Source: an uncultured Eubacteriales bacterium (GTDB taxonomy: Bacteria; Bacillota; Clostridia; Oscillospirales; Acutalibacteraceae). From it: DNA of 12,183 bases. Positions within the stretch are counted from its first letter, which is position 1. The number at the start of each line of letters is the position of its first letter. The translations under genes and the position numbers were made by a program. The notes beneath the pieces were generated by a model. It did no database searches. It was given only the letters and a program-made list of their open reading frames with translations, and was not told the DNA's origin. The stretch is from assembly GCA_900321515.1 (NCBI GenBank), contig ONWI01000056.1, positions 1 through 12,183 on the forward strand, in the 5' to 3' direction. Positions 5,522-12,183 of the stretch are shown here, piece by piece.

Positions 5522-8035
5522 ATGTATAACTTCAAAGGATTCAGCGAAAAAGCGAACATTGCTCTCAACCTGGCATTTGAATGCGCACAGGATATGGGAC
5601 ATACATTCGTCGGATCAGAGCACATACTGCTCGGCCTTGTCAAGACTGACGATTCTGCGGCTCAGACAATTCTGAATGACAACGGACTTACCGACGAGGC
5701 TGTTACAAACAAGCTGCTTGAAATCCACGGTCAGGGAGTGAGATGCAGCCTCAATCCAAACGATATTACCGCACGAGGCAAGCGGACGCTTCAGGCGGCA
5801 AAGAGCATATCCGGAAGAATGGGTCACGGATATGTCGGCACCGAGCATATACTCCTTGCCCTTATAAGCGACAGCGAGAGCTATGCCGTCAGATTCATCC
5901 AGGAGCTTGGCGGAGACATTCAGGGAATCATGGACGATCTTACAAGCCTTTTCAACAGTGAGTTGGGGGATGACAGCGACGAAGGGCAGCCTGAATTCGG
6001 ACATCAGTCCTCATTCGGAGGATTATTCGGAATGGGCGGAAATCCATTTGGCGCTCATGAGACGCCGGGCGGCAAGGGAAAAGGAAAGAGCCTGCAAAAA
6101 TACGGGCGCGACCTCACTGAGGAAGCAAAAAAGGGCAAGATTGACCCGGTTATCGGCAGACAGAATGAGATAGACAGAGTTATACAGATACTCTCCCGCC
6201 GCACAAAAAACAATCCCTGTCTGATAGGCGAACCGGGCGTGGGTAAGACGGCAATAGCCGAGGGACTCGCGCTGAAGATAGCCGAAGGCGAGGTTCCGGA
6301 AACTCTGAAGAACAAGAGGATAGTCGATCTCAGCCTTACGGGTATGATTGCGGGTTCAAAATACAGAGGAGAATTTGAGGAACGTATTCAATCCGTTATA
6401 GATGAAGTGGTTAAGGACGGAAACGTAATTCTTTTCATAGATGAAATTCACACACTTATAGGCGCGGGTTCCGCCGAAGGCGCTACCGACGCGGCGAATA
6501 TTCTGAAGCCTATGCTTGCCAAGGGTCAGTTCCAGGTGATCGGCGCAACCACCATTGCCGAGTACCGCAAGTATATCGAGAAGGATTCGGCACTCGAACG
6601 CCGCTTCCAGCCTGTGCTTGTCGGAGAACCCACCGAGGACGAGGCGGAACAGATTCTTCTGGGACTTCGCGACCGTTATGAGGGACATCACAATGTTAGA
6701 ATCACAGATGAAGCCATCAAGTCAGCCGTCAATCTTTCGGCGCGATACATTGCCGACCGTTATCTGCCCGATAAGGCGATAGACCTTATCGACGAGGCAG
6801 CCTCAAGAGTAAGGCTCAGAAGGCAGACCGCTCCGGATGAGGTAAAAGAACTTGAAAGCCGGATTAAGCAGGTGACGGCAGACAAACAGGAGGCTGTCAA
6901 GAATCAGGACTATGAAAGAGCTGCGAGTCTCCGCGACAGGGAAAAGGAACTCTCCGCAAAGCTCGACGAAAAGCGCGAAGCGTGGAAGAAGCAGAATCAG
7001 GGCAGAGAAGCTACTGTTACCACAGAGGATATCGCGGGAATCGTCTCACAGTGGACTGGCATTCCTGTGGTTCAGCTTACAACTGAGGAAAGCGAGAGAA
7101 TGCTCCGTATGGAGGACATTCTGCATGAACGGATCGTGGGGCAGCATGAAGCGGTCACCGCAGTGGCGAAGGCAATCAGGCGCGGCAGAGTTGGTCTGAA
7201 GGATCCGAAGCGGCCAATAGGCTCCTTCCTCTTCATGGGACCGACCGGAGTCGGCAAGACAGAGCTTTGCAAGGCACTCGCAGAAGCGCTCTTCGGCGAC
7301 GAGAATGCCATCATCCGGCTGGATATGTCGGAGTACATGGAGAAGCACACCGTGTCCAAGCTCATTGGTTCGCCTCCCGGTTATGTGGGCTATGACGAAG
7401 GCGGTCAGCTGACCGAGAAGATTCGCAGACGGCCCTATTCCGTGGTGCTTTTTGATGAGATAGAGAAGGCACACCCGGACGTTCTCAACATCATGCTTCA
7501 GATACTCGGCGACGGCAGAGTGACCGATTCACAGGGCAGGACGGTGGATTTCAAGAACACCGTCATCATCATGACGTCTAACCTCGGCGCGAGAATTATC
7601 ACCGGCGGCGCGAACGCGCTCGGTTTCGGTCAGTCGGACGATAACAAGGCGCAGCAGGATTATGAAAACATCAAGTCGGCAGTTATGGGCGAGCTGAAAA
7701 ACACATTCCGTCCTGAATTCATCAACCGACTGGATGACATAATTGTGTTCCGTAAGCTCAGCGAGGAGGATGTGGAACAGATCGCCGAGAGAATGCTCAG
7801 GACACTTGCCAAGAGGATAAACGAGATGGAAATCGACGTGACATTTGAGCCGAGCGTGGCAAAGACCATTGCAAAGCACGGCTTCGACCCGGTTTACGGC
7901 GCGCGTCCGATACGCCGCGCCATTCAGTCCGAGATAGAGGACAGACTCTCCGAAAAGATTCTGGAGGGTGAGGTCAAACCCGGTGACAGCATCTCTGTCA
8001 GTTACGACGACGAACTTAAAATCAGCAAGAAATAG
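5522..8035 (+). CDS. clpC: AAA+ unfoldase ClpC, ATPase subunit of ClpCP protease
   Basis: ClpC unfolds proteins and feeds them into ClpP; with McsB it reads phosphoarginine marks. The 837-residue protein has two N-terminal Clp repeats (about 1-145), a Gly/Phe-rich linker (about 148-190), AAA1 (Walker A 236-243, pore loop YRGE 281-284, Walker B ending D307-E308), a middle domain with a UVR-type coiled coil (about 442-483), and AAA2 (Walker A 573-580, pore loop GYVG 620-623, Walker B 641-646), followed by the C-terminal small domain. All catalytic motifs are intact. I place the start at ATG 5522: GAGGGGG at 5509-5515 is ideally spaced and the N-terminus then begins MYNFKGFSEKA, as in the family; the ATG at 5504 lies upstream of that site. 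The gene is last in the ctsR operon, 46 bases after mcsB, with no clear promoter of its own. Confidence 0.98.
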   Translation: MYNFKGFSEKANIALNLAFECAQDMGHTFVGSEHILLGLVKTDDSAAQTILNDNGLTDEAVTNKLLEIHGQGVRCSLNPNDITARGKRTLQAAKSISGRMGHGYVGTEHILLALISDSESYAVRFIQELGGDIQGIMDDLTSLFNSELGDDSDEGQPEFGHQSSFGGLFGMGGNPFGAHETPGGKGKGKSLQKYGRDLTEEAKKGKIDPVIGRQNEIDRVIQILSRRTKNNPCLIGEPGVGKTAIAEGLALKIAEGEVPETLKNKRIVDLSLTGMIAGSKYRGEFEERIQSVIDEVVKDGNVILFIDEIHTLIGAGSAEGATDAANILKPMLAKGQFQVIGATTIAEYRKYIEKDSALERRFQPVLVGEPTEDEAEQILLGLRDRYEGHHNVRITDEAIKSAVNLSARYIADRYLPDKAIDLIDEAASRVRLRRQTAPDEVKELESRIKQVTADKQEAVKNQDYERAASLRDREKELSAKLDEKREAWKKQNQGREATVTTEDIAGIVSQWTGIPVVQLTTEESERMLRMEDILHERIVGQHEAVTAVAKAIRRGRVGLKDPKRPIGSFLFMGPTGVGKTELCKALAEALFGDENAIIRLDMSEYMEKHTVSKLIGSPPGYVGYDEGGQLTEKIRRRPYSVVLFDEIEKAHPDVLNIMLQILGDGRVTDSQGRTVDFKNTVIIMTSNLGARIITGGANALGFGQSDDNKAQQDYENIKSAVMGELKNTFRPEFINRLDDIIVFRKLSEEDVEQIAERMLRTLAKRINEMEIDVTFEPSVAKTIAKHGFDPVYGARPIRRAIQSEIEDRLSEKILEGEVKPGDSISVSYDDELKISKK

Positions 8036-8038
8036 TAT

Positions 8039-8072
8039 AAGAGCCAATGTCCTTCGCAGGATATTGGCTCTT
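8039..8072. terminator. Hairpin between convergent clpC and the minus-strand membrane protein gene
   Basis: GAGCCAATGTCC (8041-8052) pairs with GGATATTGGCTC (8059-8070) over 12 bp with one G-T pair and a 6-base loop, extendable by two A-T pairs. It begins 5 bases after the clpC stop. The T-run on the plus strand is short, so termination is likely but not textbook; it may also serve the opposing gene. Confidence 0.75.
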
Positions 8073-8095
8073 TGTGCTGAGTGAATTATTTCTTT

Positions 8096-9013
8096 TTATT
8101 TCTTTTTCTTTGCTTTTGCCTTGACCTCGGTGAACTTGTCTCCCTCGACTTTGTAGACGTATTTTTTGCTCACCTTGCCGGTTTCGTAATTGGTCTTGGC
8201 ATAGGTGACAGTGCCTTTTCCGTTGCTGTCCCCGTCCCATTTCACCGAATAGACGTAGCGGACGCCGTCCTCGATTTTTTCAAAGCTGCCGAGAAGAAAA
8301 CCATATTCCGGGCGGAGCTTGCTAAGTTTGTTGCATACGTCGTCAGAAACGCTGAAGTCTGACAGAAGTTTATAATCTTCTTCGTTGTAGCTGCCGATTT
8401 TCGCTTTGCGACCTATCGCTTGGAGATACGCCGCAGCGCAGGCGTCGCATTGATTATGTAAAGCGTCGGTGATTTCGTCGTCACCCTGCGCTTCTATTGC
8501 TTTTTCAGCGAGCGAGGCAGGGAACATATTTCTGACGGAGGAAGCAAACGCTCCGCCGTCCAATGACTCCTGTGCCTCTTTGAATATGTATTCTCCGTTT
8601 TCCGATTTGTCGAATTTGATCAGCGTCGGAATGCAGAACGAACCGGAATTGTCCACAAATAAGCCGTCACGGAAACCGTAGCCGACGGTGCTGCACAAAA
8701 CGTAAACTTCCACGTTTTTGCCCCTGTCCGTGTATCCGAGTGTCATATGTCCCTCGCCAAGGCACTCGCTTTGAAAAAAGATCTCGGAATCCCTGATTTC
8801 GGCATAATGCATTGTCTGACCGTCCACAATGATGTCAGACATGGATACATCGTTCATTTTGAATATGCTGCTTGTGACAGCCTCTTCAAGCTCCTTCGGA
8901 ATGTCGGTGCTGAAGTACGGCTTCCGGAAAAATACCGAAACGAAAATCGCAGCGATAATCGCGACGATGCCGACGCAGATAAATCCCATTGCAGTTTTTT
9001 TGTTGTTTAGCAT
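8096..9013 (-). CDS. Membrane-anchored protein of unknown function with BlaR1/M56 C-terminal-like ectodomain
   Basis: This 305-residue protein has a short basic N-terminus and one hydrophobic helix (about 9-29), which could be an anchor or an uncleaved signal, followed by a region predicted to lie outside the membrane. Residues about 70-205 contain YGFRDGLFVDNSGSFCIPT (112-130), a Lys/Glu-rich FDKSENGEYIFKEAQE stretch, LDGGAF and RNMFP. From memory, this pattern (Gly-rich strand, IPT/IPV, YxxKE, DGxxxxxSxxxxFP) is typical of the extracytoplasmic C-terminal domain of many clostridial BlaR1/M56-family proteins; the peptidase itself is absent here. Residues about 225-297 form a second beta-rich part, and the end is strongly basic (KAKAKKKK). 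Six cysteines lie outside the helix. AAGGGAGA (plus-strand 9022-9029) precedes the ATG. It has its own promoter and is convergent with clpC. Function not known. Confidence 0.85.
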   Translation of the reverse strand: MLNNKKTAMGFICVGIVAIIAAIFVSVFFRKPYFSTDIPKELEEAVTSSIFKMNDVSMSDIIVDGQTMHYAEIRDSEIFFQSECLGEGHMTLGYTDRGKNVEVYVLCSTVGYGFRDGLFVDNSGSFCIPTLIKFDKSENGEYIFKEAQESLDGGAFASSVRNMFPASLAEKAIEAQGDDEITDALHNQCDACAAAYLQAIGRKAKIGSYNEEDYKLLSDFSVSDDVCNKLSKLRPEYGFLLGSFEKIEDGVRYVYSVKWDGDSNGKGTVTYAKTNYETGKVSKKYVYKVEGDKFTEVKAKAKKKK

Positions 9014-9048
9014 AATAATTTTCTCCCTTCACGGCTTGTATATACTAT

Positions 9049-9077
9049 ATTTTACTATATCCGACCGGAACTGTCAA
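9049..9077 (-). promoter_or_regulatory. Sigma-A promoter of the membrane protein gene
   Basis: Reading the minus strand, a perfect TTGACA (9077-9072) is followed after exactly 17 bp by TAAAAT (9054-9049). Transcription would start near 9042, giving a leader of about 28 bases with the ribosome site at 9029-9022. Confidence 0.85.
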
Positions 9078-9100
9078 TATATTTTATACTGTGTTCCGGT
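9064..9100. promoter_or_regulatory. 8-bp inverted repeat enclosing the -35 box (candidate operator)
   Basis: ACCGGAAC (9064-9071) and GTTCCGGT (9093-9100) are perfect inverted copies separated by 21 bp. The TTGACA -35 box fills the first bases of the interval (9072-9077). GC-rich arms in AT-rich DNA at this place suggest a binding site for a two-fold symmetric regulator, or a cruciform. The arm length is modest, so the functional claim is an inference. Confidence 0.5.
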
Positions 9101-9164
9101 AAAAACATGCATGATTTGCCATGAAACCGCCGGAGTATGAAGTGACTGAATCGCACAGAATTCC

Positions 9165-9208
9165 AAAAGCCCCGTAAATTGCCTGACTTGGCGCGATTTA
9201 CGGGGCTT
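9165..9208 (-). terminator. Rho-independent terminator of the small DUF4177-like gene
   Basis: A 13-bp perfect stem, AAGCCCCGTAAAT (9167-9179) with ATTTACGGGGCTT (9196-9208), has a 16-base loop that can itself pair GCC with GGC. On the minus strand it is followed by TTTT. It begins 6 bases past the stop of the small gene. Confidence 0.9.
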
Positions 9209-9213
9209 GAGGA

Positions 9214-9375
9214 TTATATTCTCTGTCTCAACGTGATGATGGCGCCGCAGTTTGGGGTTGAAGTCACACAAACAACCTCCCAGCCCTGCGCGTACATCTC
9301 ATTGGCCTTTTGTTCGATGAGTGCGGCACGCTGAACGGCGTCCTTCGTAAAACCGATAACAACTGTTCTGTACAT
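9214..9375 (-). CDS. Small 53-residue DUF4177-like protein
   Basis: An intact frame of 53 codons runs from ATG (9375-9373) to TAA (9216-9214). The protein starts MYRTVVIGFT and has a helix-like middle (KDAVQRAALIEQKANEMYAQ), then GWEVVCVTS and a final GAIITLRQRI. A beta strand, a helix, the GWE(V/L)V motif and a closing strand are the pattern of the small DUF4177 family as I remember it; its function is unknown. It lacks a signal peptide or membrane segment. Two Cys residues (C36, C43) lie in the second half. Support for it being real: AAAGG (9391-9387) upstream, and a strong terminator 6 bases downstream on the same strand. It follows pheA by 94 bases with no intervening terminator, so it may be read through from the aro operon or have its own start near the palindrome at 9405-9419. 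Confidence 0.82.
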   Translation of the reverse strand: MYRTVVIGFTKDAVQRAALIEQKANEMYAQGWEVVCVTSTPNCGAIITLRQRI

Positions 9376-9404
9376 AATTATTCCAACCTTTCTTTTTGAT
9401 GTTG

Positions 9405-9419
9405 GTTGTATGATACAAC
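9405..9419. promoter_or_regulatory. Perfect 15-bp palindrome upstream of the small gene (candidate operator)
   Basis: GTTGTATGATACAAC is a perfect inverted repeat with 7-bp arms around one central base. It lies 30 bases upstream of the start codon of the small DUF4177-like gene, in the gap after pheA. On the minus strand it contains TATCAT, which could be a -10 box, but no matching -35 is visible. Odd-length palindromes of this size are typical binding sites for dimeric repressors; the protein that would bind is not identifiable from this window. Confidence 0.5.
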
Positions 9420-9469
9420 AGCTTCGTTTAGAAAAGGTTAAGAATGGGATAGGTTAGGGTAAAGTTTTT

Positions 9470-10639
9470 TCAATAATTTCCCAAAAATTTGAAGTAGCTC
9501 ATCTCGGTGCTGAGGGAACAGATAAGCGCGCAGACGCGCTCATCGTGAACATTGCCGTTGAAGTCGAGATAGAAGCGGTACTGGAAATTCTGCCCTTTGA
9601 GCGGGCGGGATTCGATTTTGGAAATATTCATTCCGTTGGCTGCGAATCTCGACAGTACTCGGTAAAGGCTGCCGGTCTGATGAGGCAGGGTGAAGGTCAG
9701 GCTTATCTTGTCCGCTCCGTCGCGAATAACCATGTGTTTGGATATGATGATGAATCGGGTCTGATTGCCGTCGATGTCCTGAATCCCGTCCTCAAGAATG
9801 TCCAGCCCGAACTGCCTGCCCGCGACGCTTGAAGCTATTGCCGCTTTGGTGGGATCGTTCCAGCGTGCGACGTTCTTTGCCGCCACGGCGTTGTTGCTGT
9901 ACTCGTTGGTATTGAATCCTTTGCTCTGAATGTAGCGGGCGCACTGCGCAAGCGCCTGCGGGTGGGCGTAGACTTCGGTTATATCCTCCAGTTTGGCGCC
10001 CTTCGGGGCGAGAAGGCAGTGATTGATGTCCACATCTGTCTCGCCGACGATGTAGAATCCGTGTCGGGTCAAAAGGTCGTATACGTCGTTGACCGCTCCG
10101 GCAGTGGTGTTTTCCAGCGGAAGCACGCCGAAGTCGGCGTATTCCTCAGTTACCGCCTCGAATACGTCCTGGAATCGCGGCAGGAAGACAGGCTCGGTGT
10201 CCTCGCCGAAAAACTGCTTGGCGGCGAGGTGGGAATACGCTCCGACCGCGCCCTGACAGGCAATTTTGGAACCCTTGATGATCTTGCCTGCGGTCATGAA
10301 TTTTTTGCGCAGCTTGCCGTCGTCGCCGTAGAGAAGCATCTGCTGATAGGTGCAGCTTATATCTATGAGGGTAGCCATAAGCGTGCGCGCGCCGCCGCCG
10401 AATTCGCCGCCCTCGCGTTCAACACGTTCAAGTATCTCACGCTCGCGTTCCGGCTGAAAGATTGGAGCGCCGTTACGCTTTTTTACGGCGGCAACCTTTC
10501 CTGCCGCGTTCATCCTCCGGATAAACAGCGCAAGAAGCTGCCTGTCAATATCGTCTATCTCCTTTCGGACGTCCGAAAGGTCGAAGTCATCCGGGATATC
10601 GGGAGTGTTGGAAACGCCTGAATTATTTGAAATACTCAC
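9470..10639 (-). CDS. pheA: Bifunctional chorismate mutase / prephenate dehydratase (P-protein)
   Basis: The enzyme converts chorismate to prephenate and then to phenylpyruvate, the committed branch to phenylalanine. The 389 residues contain an AroQ chorismate mutase domain (about 20-105; R25, R42, K53 and E66 align with the E. coli P-protein residues R11, R28, K39 and E52, while the D48 position is Q62), a prephenate dehydratase domain (about 122-300; ENTTAGAV 176-183, TRF 294-296), and a C-terminal ACT domain (about 311-389; GSLYRVL 323-329, ESRP 343-346), which binds phenylalanine for feedback inhibition in relatives. The start is GTG at 10639, sharing GTGA with the aroC stop; AAGGAGG (10656-10650) lies 10 bases ahead. 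The overlap implies translational coupling. No terminator is visible directly after the TGA. Confidence 0.96.
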   Translation of the reverse strand: MSISNNSGVSNTPDIPDDFDLSDVRKEIDDIDRQLLALFIRRMNAAGKVAAVKKRNGAPIFQPEREREILERVEREGGEFGGGARTLMATLIDISCTYQQMLLYGDDGKLRKKFMTAGKIIKGSKIACQGAVGAYSHLAAKQFFGEDTEPVFLPRFQDVFEAVTEEYADFGVLPLENTTAGAVNDVYDLLTRHGFYIVGETDVDINHCLLAPKGAKLEDITEVYAHPQALAQCARYIQSKGFNTNEYSNNAVAAKNVARWNDPTKAAIASSVAGRQFGLDILEDGIQDIDGNQTRFIIISKHMVIRDGADKISLTFTLPHQTGSLYRVLSRFAANGMNISKIESRPLKGQNFQYRFYLDFNGNVHDERVCALICSLSTEMSYFKFLGNY

Positions 10640-11724
10640 AGCTTGCCTACCTCCTTCATCATGTCGGCAAGTCCTATCGCGACGGCCGATTCAATCGCGG
10701 GCAGAGCGCGCGGAACGATGCAGGGATCGTGTCTGCCGCCGACGGTGAGGATTGCGTCGCGCTGCTCCTTGAGATCGATTGTGTGCTGTTCCTGCGAGAT
10801 GGAGGGAGTTGGCTTGACGGCGGCACGCATTATAATGGGCATTCCGTCGGTAATGCCGCCGAGAATGCCTCCGCAGACGTTGCGGGTTGTGATAACCCGG
10901 TTGCCGGAAAGAGTGAAGGGGTCATTTGATTCGCTGCCTCTGAGGCGTGCCACGTCGAACCCAGCGCCGAATTCCACACCCTTGACGGCGGGAACTCCGT
11001 AGACTATCGAGGAAAGCACGTTCTCCACGCCGCCGAACATGGGTGAGCCGATTCCTGCCGGAACTCCGACAGCAGCAATCTCCACGATGCCGCCTACGCT
11101 GTCATGGTCGCTTCGAGCGTCGTCGATTCTGCGGCGCATACCTCTCTCCGCCTCCGGACGGTTGAGGGCAAAGAATTTTTCCTGCAGTGAGAGAAGCTGC
11201 TCCGCGTTTACCGAGACCGGATCGAACGGGTCGTCGTACATATTGCCGATGGCGTAGATATGTCCGCCGACGGTCACGCCTCTGCGGGCAAGAATCTGAC
11301 GGCAGACTGCGCCGGCAAATGTGAGCGGAGCAGTAAGTCTGCCGCTGAAATGTCCGCCGCCGCGCACGTCATTGTAGCCGTTGTAGCGCACCGCGCCGGT
11401 GTAATCGGCGTGTCCCGGACGAGGAAGCCGTTGCAGCTTGTCGTAATCGACCGAGCGTGTGTTTGCGTTCTCTATGACGGCGCACATAGGTGCGCCTGTG
11501 GTGGTGTTTCCCAGAATGCCGGAGCAGACCTCGGGCATGTCCTCTTCCTTGCGCGGTGTGGAAGTGGAATCGTTACCGGGAGCGCGGCGGTTCATCTGGA
11601 ACTGAATTTCGTCAAAGTCGAGTTCCTCGCCTGCCGGAAGCCCGTCTATGACAACGCCAATACCGACTCCGTGGCTTTCGCCGAATATCGAAATTTTTAT
11701 ATTATTTCCCCATGTCGATGACAT
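10636..11724 (-). CDS. aroC: Chorismate synthase
   Basis: AroC eliminates phosphate from EPSP to give chorismate, using reduced FMN, as the last step of the shikimate pathway. The protein has 362 residues, the usual length. Signature motifs are GESHG (15-19), the RRAPG segment (46-50), RPGHAD (102-107), the flavin-site RGGGHFSGR (121-129), and GRHDPC (330-335). I choose ATG 11724: GGGGG lies 8 bases upstream and the protein then begins MSSTWGNNIKISIFGESHG, as in the family; an in-frame start at 11784 would add 20 unsupported residues. The gene overlaps the end of aroA by 23 bases and the start of pheA by 3 bases (10637-10639 plus shared stop base at 10636), so the three are one tightly coupled unit. 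Confidence 0.97.
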   Translation of the reverse strand: MSSTWGNNIKISIFGESHGVGIGVVIDGLPAGEELDFDEIQFQMNRRAPGNDSTSTPRKEEDMPEVCSGILGNTTTGAPMCAVIENANTRSVDYDKLQRLPRPGHADYTGAVRYNGYNDVRGGGHFSGRLTAPLTFAGAVCRQILARRGVTVGGHIYAIGNMYDDPFDPVSVNAEQLLSLQEKFFALNRPEAERGMRRRIDDARSDHDSVGGIVEIAAVGVPAGIGSPMFGGVENVLSSIVYGVPAVKGVEFGAGFDVARLRGSESNDPFTLSGNRVITTRNVCGGILGGITDGMPIIMRAAVKPTPSISQEQHTIDLKEQRDAILTVGGRHDPCIVPRALPAIESAVAIGLADMMKEVGKL

Positions 11725-12183
11725 TTGCTTTACCCCCAAGAGAATTGTATACTTCAAAGAATGACGGATAGCTTTTGCCGACACTGTGCGGCGTGGTTAC
11801 CGTAACCTCTCCGTCAGCGCAAAGAGCGCCGACAGCGGCGGACATTACTATCCTGTGGTCGCGGTAGCCATGTACAATTCCGCCTTTGAACCGCTTCACA
11901 CCGCGGATAATAAGACCGTCCTGCGTGATCTCGGCATTGCCTCCGAGCGAATGGATCATTGCTGCCGTGGAGATCAGTCGGTCGCTTTCCTTTATGCGGA
12001 GTCTTTCGGCGTGATCTATGACTGTTGTGCCCTCGCAGAGCGCGGCACATACCGCCAGGCAGGGAACCAGATCGGGTATCTGTTCGGCGTTTATGTGCTG
12101 TGCCTTGAGTATTCCGCTTCTGACAGTGATTTCACCGTGACTCAGCTCGATCTCGGCACCGAATCTGCGGAAAAGCTCCACCG
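11702..12183 (-). CDS. aroA: 3-phosphoshikimate 1-carboxyvinyltransferase (EPSP synthase), C-terminal part (5' end outside window)
   Basis: EPSP synthase joins phosphoenolpyruvate to shikimate-3-phosphate, the step before chorismate synthase. The last 159 codons are visible, about 40 percent of a typical 420-430 residue enzyme. They contain the DLVP segment of the active site, the family signature RLRIKESDRL, GYRDHRIVMSAAVGAL, and the closing VGKSYPSFFE. The arginines of RLRIKESDR and the DHR motif belong to the substrate and PEP binding site in known structures. The frame is open to the window edge, and what looks like a start at 12181 is an internal GTG Val codon. The stop TAA (11704-11702) lies inside aroC. 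Confidence 0.96.
   Translation of the reverse strand, partial: VELFRRFGAEIELSHGEITVRSGILKAQHINAEQIPDLVPCLAVCAALCEGTTVIDHAERLRIKESDRLISTAAMIHSLGGNAEITQDGLIIRGVKRFKGGIVHGYRDHRIVMSAAVGALCADGEVTVTTPHSVGKSYPSFFEVYNSLGGKANVIDMGK

Noticed and set aside
8081..8362. Plus-strand frame starting MNYFFLFLFLCFCLDLG, apparently signal-peptide-like
   Set aside because: The hydrophobic start is only the reverse complement of the Lys-rich C-terminal codons of the minus-strand membrane protein.
9074..9271. 65-codon open frame on the minus strand overlapping the small DUF4177-like gene
   Set aside because: It runs through the strong terminator hairpin, has no family resemblance, and overlaps in another frame a shorter gene with a better ribosome site and a recognisable protein pattern.
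9962..10621. Long open frame (219 codons) on the plus strand opposite pheA
   Set aside because: It is antisense to a clearly coding enzyme gene in GC-rich DNA; its protein has no recognisable domain, and no promoter or ribosome site was seen.
1..12183. Mobile element, prophage, CRISPR array or defence island
   Set aside because: All sizeable genes are conserved housekeeping or small unknown genes in compact operons; no transposase, integrase, target-site duplication, regularly spaced repeat or defence domain was seen.

Overview
The window looks like chromosomal core sequence from a Gram-positive anaerobe of the Clostridia, most likely Oscillospiraceae/Ruminococcus-like. The evidence is the complete ctsR-mcsA-mcsB-clpC stress operon with a CtsR operator, paired LCP cell-wall transferase genes, strong AGGAGG-type ribosome binding sites, sigma-A promoters, and mid-range GC content with A-rich intergenic DNA. 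The taxonomic call is an inference from gene content; no rRNA is present. I see no mobile element, CRISPR array, tRNA or rRNA.

Left part, plus strand: the C-terminal end of gap (glycolytic GAPDH) with a clear rho-independent terminator, then two consecutive LytR-CpsA-Psr (LCP) membrane proteins that probably attach glycopolymers to peptidoglycan, closed by a second terminator. Next, a near-consensus promoter sandwiched between CtsR-type heptad repeats drives ctsR, mcsA, mcsB and clpC. This is the protein-arginine phosphorylation branch of heat shock: CtsR represses the operon, McsA and McsB form the arginine kinase that marks proteins and inactivates CtsR, and ClpC unfolds the marked proteins for ClpP (not in the window). 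A hairpin follows clpC.

Right part, minus strand, convergent with clpC: aroA (5' end outside the window), aroC and pheA overlap one another and form a chorismate-to-phenylalanine operon (EPSP synthase, chorismate synthase, chorismate mutase/prephenate dehydratase). Downstream lies a 53-residue DUF4177-like protein that is easily missed, preceded by a perfect 15-bp palindrome and followed by a strong terminator. Then comes a 305-residue membrane-anchored protein of unknown function with its own near-perfect sigma-A promoter, whose -35 box sits inside an 8-bp inverted repeat. Its extracytoplasmic part recalls the C-terminal domain found on clostridial BlaR1/M56 proteins.

Most of the window is conserved housekeeping DNA and I do not see a clear new system. 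The points that repay a second look are the two poorly known minus-strand genes and their operator-like repeats, the layout of the ctsR control region, and the Phe/Gly-rich linkers shared by McsA and ClpC.
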